Below are positions 25,966 to 32,625 of a DNA stretch of 32,625 nt, in pieces. The stretch lies in assembly GCA_019120675.1 (NCBI GenBank), contig DWUQ01000001.1, positions 1-32,625 of the forward strand. The letters run 5' to 3'. Numbering within the stretch: position 1 is the stretch's first letter; each line of letters begins with the position of its first letter. Made by a program: the position numbers and the translations under genes. The notes beneath the pieces are model-generated. The model had not been told where the DNA came from. It did no database searches and saw only the letters and a list, made by a program, of their open reading frames with translations. This DNA is from Candidatus Paenalcaligenes intestinipullorum. GTDB lineage: Bacteria > Pseudomonadota > Gammaproteobacteria > Burkholderiales > Burkholderiaceae_B.

Positions 25966-27918
25966 TTAAGCTTTGCTTGCAGTAACCAATAAGGCTCTAC
26001 GTTTACAAAGCTCTTGTATACGACGTCGGGCTGTCTCATCCAAGACAGATGAGGTCACCAACGTTTCCAATTCTTCGCCAACCAGTTCCAGCTCCACCTT
26101 GCGCAAAATGTCGTCAAGAATCATAGCGGCTTGGTTAGCAGGCAAATCTTCTTCGCCTAGTAAATCTGTGGTCAGGTTTTGAAGCAGCTCAGCCATTTCA
26201 CTGTTGGGCTCCACAGCTTCGAGTAACGCGCCTGCATGCTGAGCTTCGCTGACGTGTATCAATGCGATGAGCTCTTGTACAAGTATTAGATTGGGGCTTT
26301 GTACAATAATTTCAAGCTGTTGGTCGCTGAGTTGGGCGACTAAAGCTGGGCAGGCCGCCAATAGACGTAACAAGCGTTTCGCTAAAGGCATCACATTGCG
26401 TGTTGGCGTTGAGGCAGAGCGTACCACAGCGCCTTGTCGAGCGCGCGTCGACGATACCGTATGGCCCCTAGCAGGGGCCGCCATACTATCCGGCTCTATA
26501 AAACCATCCCAATCAGACTCGTACCCCAGATCCTCCATAGGCGGCTCATCTGACCAATCCGTGCTCGCCGATGCATGAGCTGAAGCACCCTCTGCCCACA
26601 CGCCTGCAGGCCCAGAAGTGCGGGTAACATTCGTACTAAGCCGTATATCGAGCTCTTCGGGAGTCAGCTGAACACGCGCCGCAAACTCGCGTCGGATCTG
26701 CAAGGCGAGTGTACAATCCGCCATCTCGGCTAATAATGGTAACGCCTCATGTACGCAGGCCGCACGCCCTTCCGCTTCGACGAGCAGATGACGCTTGGCG
26801 AGCTCATCCAACATAAAAGTAGATAACGCACTCGCTTGGTTGGCCTGTTCCCGAAACGCATCAGCACCAAACGCTCGAACATAGGAATCGGGGTCATGCC
26901 CATCGTCTAAAAACAAAAAACGCATGGACACATCATCGCGCAAGAGCGGTAAACATGTTTCGAGAGCACGCCAAGCGGCTTGACGGCCAGCTCGGTCCGC
27001 ATCGAAACAAAACACAATGCGCTCACTTGCGCGCATGAGCTTTTTGAGATGATCGACGGTAGTGGCTGTGCCTAACGTGGCCACCGCATTGGCTAACCCA
27101 GATTGCGCAAGCGCTACAACATCCATATAGCCTTCGACAACAAGCACAAAACCCTCTTGGCGTATCCCTTGACGCGATTCCCATAGACCATAGAGCTCTT
27201 GACCTTTTGAGAACAGTGACGTCTCGGGAGAGTTGAGGTACTTGGGCTCACCGGCTGCAATTAAGCGCCCACCAAAACCAATGAGATGGCCGCGGTGATT
27301 GCGGATCGGAAACATCAACCGTTTGCGAAACCGATCGTAACGACGTCCATCGTCGGCTTCAATGACTAAGCCCGCTTCGACAAGCTGAGGATCTTGGTAG
27401 TTGGCATAGACCGTGCTTAGCCCGCGGCGATCCTGACCACTCCAACCTAAACCAAACTGCTTGGCAATCTGACCACTAATGCCACGCTGTTTTAAGTACT
27501 CTTGTACCGGTACGTACTGGCGTAAGCCTTGTTCATAAAAGGCTTGGGCTTGATCGAGAAATTGTTGCTGCTGATTATAGGCCGCTTTGCGTTGGCGATC
27601 CGCTTCGCGCTGTCGAGGTGAACGTTGAGCCTCGGGTACGACCATACCCACCTCACCCGCTAAGTTTCGTACCGCTTCGGGGAACGTGGCACCCGTGTGC
27701 TCCATTAGAAAATTGATGGCGCTGCCATGCGCGCCACAACCAAAGCAATGGTAGAACTGCTTGGTAGGGCTAACGGTAAAAGATGGGGATTTTTCGTTAT
27801 GAAAAGGGCAGAGCCCCAGTAGGTTGGCTCCGCCCTTTCGAAGCTGCACATAACGCCCGACGACCTCAGTGATATCGACTCGGGCGAGCAGCTCTTGAAT
27901 AAATGATTCTGGGATCAA
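25966..27918 (-). CDS. dnaG: DNA primase
   Basis: Makes RNA primers at the replication fork. The 650-residue product has an N-terminal zinc-binding domain (C37PFH40 and C58FGC61), the RNA polymerase core with LIGFGGRLI, and the TOPRIM domain (VVEGYMDVVAL; FCFDADRAGRQAA). A low-complexity linker follows (about 430-525, rich in Ser, Ala, Thr and acidic residues), then the C-terminal helicase-binding domain. The start is TTG at 27916-27918: MIPESFIQELLARVDI matches related primases and no other start fits. It begins three bases after the rpsU stop codon with no Shine-Dalgarno, so it must be translated by coupling to rpsU. Weak initiation fits the low number of primase molecules known in bacteria. 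Confidence 0.96.
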   Translation of the reverse strand: MIPESFIQELLARVDITEVVGRYVQLRKGGANLLGLCPFHNEKSPSFTVSPTKQFYHCFGCGAHGSAINFLMEHTGATFPEAVRNLAGEVGMVVPEAQRSPRQREADRQRKAAYNQQQQFLDQAQAFYEQGLRQYVPVQEYLKQRGISGQIAKQFGLGWSGQDRRGLSTVYANYQDPQLVEAGLVIEADDGRRYDRFRKRLMFPIRNHRGHLIGFGGRLIAAGEPKYLNSPETSLFSKGQELYGLWESRQGIRQEGFVLVVEGYMDVVALAQSGLANAVATLGTATTVDHLKKLMRASERIVFCFDADRAGRQAAWRALETCLPLLRDDVSMRFLFLDDGHDPDSYVRAFGADAFREQANQASALSTFMLDELAKRHLLVEAEGRAACVHEALPLLAEMADCTLALQIRREFAARVQLTPEELDIRLSTNVTRTSGPAGVWAEGASAHASASTDWSDEPPMEDLGYESDWDGFIEPDSMAAPARGHTVSSTRARQGAVVRSASTPTRNVMPLAKRLLRLLAACPALVAQLSDQQLEIIVQSPNLILVQELIALIHVSEAQHAGALLEAVEPNSEMAELLQNLTTDLLGEEDLPANQAAMILDDILRKVELELVGEELETLVTSSVLDETARRRIQELCKRRALLVTASKA

Positions 27919-27921
27919 GTA

Positions 27922-28134
27922 TTAGTACATGCGCGGTGGCAATTGCTGGCTACGGATGCGCTTGTAGTGGCGCTTTACTGCAGCAGCGTGTTTGCGCTTG
28001 CGCTCAGCGGTGGGCTTCTCGTAGAACTCGCGTGAGCGTAATTCGGTGAGCAAGCCGGTTTTCTCGATGGTGCGCTTAAAGCGACGCATCGCAACTTCAA
28101 AAGGCTCGTTTTCTTTTAGACGTACAATAGGCAT
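27922..28134 (-). CDS. rpsU: 30S ribosomal protein S21
   Basis: A 70-residue very basic protein ([21 protein letters not shown]... [13 protein letters not shown]) with the S21 family pattern throughout. S21 is needed early in translation initiation, near the anti-Shine-Dalgarno end of 16S rRNA. The ATG at 28132-28134 gives the canonical N-terminus; 15 upstream codons of open frame are discarded. The leader is AT-rich without a Shine-Dalgarno. First gene of rpsU-dnaG-rpoD. Confidence 0.97.
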   Translation of the reverse strand: MPIVRLKENEPFEVAMRRFKRTIEKTGLLTELRSREFYEKPTAERKRKHAAAVKRHYKRIRSQQLPPRMY

Positions 28135-28358
28135 AATAAAAATATCAATAACAGAGGTAAATAACACTTTGCTAAGCAAAGCAAGAAGTGGAAAAACAAC
28201 ACCAAGCCATCTCTAAAACGGGAGCTTGGAGGATATGCAATAGCACCACCACCTAAAATTAAGTAGGAATTAATATTGCCCAACCTGTGGTGTTTTCCAC
28301 CGCACCACTGCGCGCACTGCGCATAAATTGAGCCAAGTACAGCCTGCTATGATAGCAC
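28135..28358 (-). promoter_or_regulatory. Leader and promoter region of rpsU-dnaG-rpoD
   Basis: This stretch upstream of rpsU holds no gene. On the minus strand it contains TTGGGC followed after 16 bases by TAATTT, a weak promoter candidate (about 28253-28281). A CCAAGC/GCTTGG hairpin (28203-28208 with 28224-28229) with a T-run a few bases beyond could act as a leaky attenuator. A CTTTGC/GCAAAG hairpin lies near 28168-28182. All are tentative. Confidence 0.4.
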
Positions 28359-28387
28359 AAAAGGCTATTTATGTAAAACAGCCTTTT
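28355..28387 (-). terminator. Weak terminator after the phosphoribosyltransferase gene
   Basis: AAAAGGCT (28359-28366) pairs with AGCCTTTT (28380-28387), loop of 13. On the minus strand the four U residues belong to the stem itself, followed by GUG, so efficiency is doubtful. It lies 11 bases past the stop codon. Confidence 0.5.
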
Positions 28388-28397
28388 TGAGAACGAG

Positions 28398-28949
28398 CTA
28401 GTCTTTAGAACTATCAGTGCCTTTGCGTAGCCAAGAAGCAAGCTGATGCGGTCTCAGGCTGTCGTAATCCTCAAATGGCTGGTGAATCCAAGGGTTGGTG
28501 GGCAGACGATCAATATAATAATCCGGCTCGACTTCTGCTCGCCCCTTCCACCACAACACCGCGGTGCGCAACTCCGTAATAGCGGGAAACTGTTTCAGTA
28601 AATGGTCACGGACACGACGGAAGGTATTTCCGGTATCGACCATATCGTCAACCAGTAAAACCTTGCCATCTAAGGTACCGCGAGTAATGGTAATAAACTG
28701 AGCAATATCCAAAATACCTTGCTCTGTGCCTGCGGCTTCGCGGTAGCTGCTGGTAGCTAAAATACCCAATGGAATATCGTAAATACGGGACAGCACATCG
28801 CCTACGCGCATGCCGCCGCGCGCCAAACAGACAATCTTGTCAAACTGCCAACCGGATTCATGAACTTGGAGCGCTAAACGCTCAATTAAACGGTGGTATT
28901 CATCCCAGCTTACCCAAAGGTCGCTATCGGTGCTTGGAGGCAAAGTCAT
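28398..28949 (-). CDS. Purine-type phosphoribosyltransferase
   Basis: A 183-residue type I phosphoribosyltransferase. The PRPP loop VLLVDDMVDTGNTF is textbook (two Asp, then DTGNT), preceded by the PPi-loop region VCLARGGMRVGDVLSR. Overall size and the C-terminal WWKGRAEVEPDYYIDRLPTNPWIHQPFEDY resemble Gpt-like xanthine/guanine or hypoxanthine enzymes. Its position next to purA supports a purine-salvage role, but the base cannot be fixed from sequence. AGGA lies seven bases before the ATG. A strong terminator separates it from purA, so it should have its own promoter in 28950-29040. Confidence 0.85.
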   Translation of the reverse strand: MTLPPSTDSDLWVSWDEYHRLIERLALQVHESGWQFDKIVCLARGGMRVGDVLSRIYDIPLGILATSSYREAAGTEQGILDIAQFITITRGTLDGKVLLVDDMVDTGNTFRRVRDHLLKQFPAITELRTAVLWWKGRAEVEPDYYIDRLPTNPWIHQPFEDYDSLRPHQLASWLRKGTDSSKD

Positions 28950-29036
28950 AATGGTTCCTGACTGAAAAGCTAATCGTGCGTAATGATAAACCGTGCAGAA
29001 AAAATAAAAAAGGGAAGCGTCTCATCATTGCACTAT

Positions 29037-29069
29037 CTAAAAAAACAAGGCGGCCAAAGCCGCCTTGTT
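29037..29069 (-). terminator. Terminator of purA
   Basis: AACAAGGCGGC (29044-29054) pairs perfectly with GCCGCCTTGTT (29059-29069) around the loop CAAA. On the minus strand the helix runs into seven U residues, and it lies 43 bases beyond the purA stop codon. Confidence 0.95.
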
Positions 29070-29112
29070 CACGAAAGGGTTCGTTTGCTAACCGCTTTCC
29101 AGTAGATTGTAC

Positions 29113-30417
<1,305 letters not shown>

Positions 30418-30464
30418 TTAAAAAATCAAATCCTAGCATAGTGCTGGGACTAAAATTAAATCAA

Positions 30465-31643
30465 TCAATTTGCACTGTTGGTGCAAATTGCCCTGACCTG
30501 CCATTGACCATCTTGTAGGATCAGCTCGCGATCCAGATGGAACTCATCCACATCATGCACTTGGTTCGGCAGCATTTGTATCACCACCTCGCCTTGCTGG
30601 CGTAAGGTTTTCAGTGCTTGGGCGAGCTGGGGATCAAGCCCCCAAGGTGCACGAATAGCCCGCGCAGCTTGTGCAGGCGGCAACCCGGCTGATAGCTTAC
30701 GTAAATCCAAACTAAACCCGGTAGCAGGACGCTCTCGACCATAGTGCTTGCCGACACCATCATAGCGACCACCACGAACTAAGGCATCATGCCAACCTGG
30801 TGCGTACAAAGAAAACACAACCCCTGAGTGATAGCCATAACTGCTGCCCATATCGGCCAAGTCGACCGTAGGTTGATGATCGGGCAAAGCATGGATCAAT
30901 GTTTCGAGATTATCGAGCGCTACACGTATAGCGGGGAGATCCGGTAGCTGTTTACGTGCTCGCGCCACCGTATCGTTTGCTTGACCATATAATTGTGTAA
31001 GCGCTACCAATGCTTGCAATGTTTCGGGCTGAGCCTTTTGCTCTAGACAGAGCTGTCGCAAGCTCGGCATATCCTTGAGACTTAATAAATGACAAACCTC
31101 GCTGGCTTGCTCAGCTAGTGCGGCGTCATGATGAATTAAGGCCATGCCAATAGCAGGATAATTTAAGTCGAGCCGCAACTCAGACACATGGGCGCACTCC
31201 ACACTGGCTAAAGCGAGCTGGATAATTTCGATATCGGCTTCGACACCATCGTAACCAAAGATCTCAGCGCCAATTTGCAGTAATTCTCGATCAGAAAGCA
31301 AACCCGACGGCCGTGCATGCAACACAGGCCCACAATAACACAGACGGGTTACCCCTTCACGGTTAAGCAAATGCGCATCAATGCGCGCAACCTGAGGGGT
31401 CATATCAGCGCGCACGCCCATCGTACGACCAGAAAGCTGATCAACGAGCTTGTTGGTGCGGAGATTGAGAGTGGTGCCAGAAACGGCTTGGAGAGACTCC
31501 AAGTACTCGACCAATGGCGGGGTTACGAGCTCAAAACCGTAAGCTCGGTATAAATCCAATAACTGACGACGTAGCTCTTCGATGCGACGCGCCTCGGCGG
31601 GTAAAACATCCGCCAAACTTTCGGGCAATAACCAGTTAGACAT
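30465..31643 (-). CDS. hisZ: ATP phosphoribosyltransferase regulatory subunit
   Basis: HisZ is a catalytically dead relative of histidyl-tRNA synthetase that activates and regulates short-form HisG in the first step of histidine synthesis. The 392 residues show synthetase-like motif 1 ([38 protein letters not shown]), motif 2 around [13 protein letters not shown] and CYCGPVLHA, and [24 protein letters not shown] near the end. A full anticodon-binding domain is lacking, and the length fits HisZ rather than HisS. GAGG lies seven bases before the ATG. Confidence 0.95.
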   Translation of the reverse strand: MSNWLLPESLADVLPAEARRIEELRRQLLDLYRAYGFELVTPPLVEYLESLQAVSGTTLNLRTNKLVDQLSGRTMGVRADMTPQVARIDAHLLNREGVTRLCYCGPVLHARPSGLLSDRELLQIGAEIFGYDGVEADIEIIQLALASVECAHVSELRLDLNYPAIGMALIHHDAALAEQASEVCHLLSLKDMPSLRQLCLEQKAQPETLQALVALTQLYGQANDTVARARKQLPDLPAIRVALDNLETLIHALPDHQPTVDLADMGSSYGYHSGVVFSLYAPGWHDALVRGGRYDGVGKHYGRERPATGFSLDLRKLSAGLPPAQAARAIRAPWGLDPQLAQALKTLRQQGEVVIQMLPNQVHDVDEFHLDRELILQDGQWQVRAICTNSAN

Positions 31644-31675
31644 GCACTAGCCTCGAACTGCCTGCGGCAGACAAA

Positions 31676-31712
31676 GAAAAAGCGACTTGGGGCGTAAGCC
31701 GGCCAAGTCGCT
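31676..31712 (-). terminator. Terminator between hflC and hisZ
   Basis: AGCGACTTGG (31681-31690) pairs perfectly with CCAAGTCGCT (31703-31712), with a further GGC/GCC pairing inside. On the minus strand it is followed by five U residues. Only 37 bases remain to the hisZ ATG, so hisZ-purA depends on readthrough or on a promoter inside the hairpin region. Confidence 0.9.
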
Positions 31713-31793
31713 AGCGAAATGGGGTAAATAACTTACACGTTAGTATAAACGAAACCAACGACTACTTGGCAACCCTTAATACTAGCTGTGGGT

Positions 31794-32625
31794 TTAACGC
31801 GAGCCTGACTCAACGCCGATACCCTTCCAGAAGTCAAAAAACTCGGAATCTGGACTAATAACCAGCGTATCGTTTTTCGAACCAAAGGCATCACGATAGG
31901 CCTCTAAGCTGCGATAGAAGCGATAGAAGTTAGGCTCTTGACCATAGGACTTGGCATAAATACCGGCAGCTTGGGCATCGGCTTCACCACGTACGGCTTG
32001 AGACTTGGCGTAGGCTTCGGCCAGCATTTCCGCACGCTTACGATCCGCCTCAGCACGGATACGTTCATTTTCAGCTGTACCTTGCGCACGAAGGCGGTTT
32101 GCCTCTTGTTTGCGCTCGGCTTCCATACGACGGTAAACGGACTCGGAAATTTCCTTAGCAAAGTCAATACGGCGTAAACGCACATCGGTTACTTCGACCC
32201 CAAAAGGACGTGCTCGTGCCTCAACCGCTGTGAGCACCTCACGCATAATGGCATCACGTTCGTCGGCCACAACCTCTTTGACGGTACGTAAGTTAACCGC
32301 TGCGTTAAGCGCATCGCGAATTTGTGCTTGGAGACGCTCGACCGCTCCCCGATCCGAAGCTCCGAAGGTTACATAGAACTGTCGGGCATCGGAGATACGC
32401 CACATCACGTAATAATCAATAAGCAGGTTTTTCTTTTCTGCTGTTTGAATACGTTCTGGGTTTTTGCTTTCGATCATTTGCAAGCGCTTATCCAAGAACA
32501 CCACATTTTGAAAAGGTGGTGGTGCCTTGAAATAGAGCCCAGGCTTGGAAATGGACTCCTTGACTTCACCCAACGCAAACACTAGGGCTAAATCACGCTC
32601 TCGGACTACAAACACGGAAGACGCT
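31794..32625 (-). CDS. hflC: HflC, membrane modulator of FtsH, 5' end cut by window edge
   Basis: HflC with HflK forms a periplasm-facing SPFH/prohibitin ring around the FtsH protease. The visible 277 codons start inside the protein at ASSVFVVRERDLALVFALGE, just after the N-terminal membrane segment, which lies beyond the window. The band-7 domain continues with PGLYFKAPPPFQNVVFLDKRLQ, LLIDYYVMWRISDARQFY and GVEVTDVRLRRIDFAKEISESVYRRMEAER. A long Ala/Glu/Arg coiled-coil (EANRLRAQGTAENERIRAEADRKRAEMLAEAYAKS) and a C-terminal cap (YRFYRSLEAYRDAFGSKNDTLVISPDSEFFDFW) follow. The apparent GTG start at 32615 is internal and not the true start. Confidence 0.96.
   Translation of the reverse strand, partial: ASSVFVVRERDLALVFALGEVKESISKPGLYFKAPPPFQNVVFLDKRLQMIESKNPERIQTAEKKNLLIDYYVMWRISDARQFYVTFGASDRGAVERLQAQIRDALNAAVNLRTVKEVVADERDAIMREVLTAVEARARPFGVEVTDVRLRRIDFAKEISESVYRRMEAERKQEANRLRAQGTAENERIRAEADRKRAEMLAEAYAKSQAVRGEADAQAAGIYAKSYGQEPNFYRFYRSLEAYRDAFGSKNDTLVISPDSEFFDFWKGIGVESGSR

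Noticed and set aside
32613-32615. GTG as the start of hflC
   Set aside because: The frame continues to the window end with ASSV before FVVRERD, as in full-length HflC, so the gene is cut by the edge.

Overview
The window is a contiguous piece of a betaproteobacterial chromosome (Burkholderiales, most like the family Alcaligenaceae, with moderate rather than high GC). Evidence for this is the betaproteobacterial gene order hflC-hisZ-purA-phosphoribosyltransferase, the rpsU-dnaG-rpoD operon with a lysine/alanine-rich RpoD N-terminus, the rpsO-pnp and ilvB-ilvN-ilvC blocks, and close family resemblance of DnaG, HisZ and IlvB to that order. Most of it is core chromosome and no integrase, transposase, phage gene or CRISPR array is visible. 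Function calls rest on motifs read from translations, because no database search was possible.

Layout. Positions 1-2350 (minus): pnp (3' end cut by the window edge) behind rpsO, with a hairpin/terminator between them and a probable autoregulatory pseudoknot in the rpsO leader. 2565-3917: a BamE-like lipoprotein (plus) and pssA (minus). 4107-7457 (minus): the branched-chain amino acid operon ilvB-ilvN-ilvC ending in a strong terminator. 7905-10957: a large FUSC/YccS-type membrane protein converging on, and overlapping, yaaA. 11212-11875: tRNA-Ser(CGA), an imperfect 184-bp inverted-repeat element, and a CAU tRNA that is probably tRNA-Ile2.

12005-17093 is a small accessory stretch. It holds a divergent Sir2-like protein with degenerate catalytic motifs, an AmiS/UreI-type channel behind a long possibly attenuated leader, an Ivy-type lysozyme inhibitor, nagB, an outer-membrane beta-barrel, an unknown 89-residue protein and a secreted DUF4168 protein. 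17260-19130 holds an AT-richer, translationally coupled pair (polysaccharide deacetylase and family-4 glycosyltransferase), probably for surface glycan. 19222-20961 (minus) is a diheme cytochrome pair resembling TsdB-TsdA (thiosulfate/tetrathionate). 21125-23296 holds a DUF3820 protein, a BenE-like transporter and pxpA.

23464-28134 (minus) is the macromolecular synthesis operon rpsU-dnaG-rpoD, joining translation, replication priming and housekeeping transcription. 28398-32625 (minus) holds a purine-type phosphoribosyltransferase, purA, hisZ and hflC (5' end cut by the window edge), broken into units by strong intrinsic terminators.

The observations most worth a second look are the Sir2-like protein lacking three signature catalytic/NAD residues, the rpsO leader whose hairpin loop is exactly complementary to its own Shine-Dalgarno, the terminator-like hairpin directly in front of the UreI gene, and the 184-bp inverted-repeat element between two tRNAs. 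I do not see a clearly new multi-gene system.
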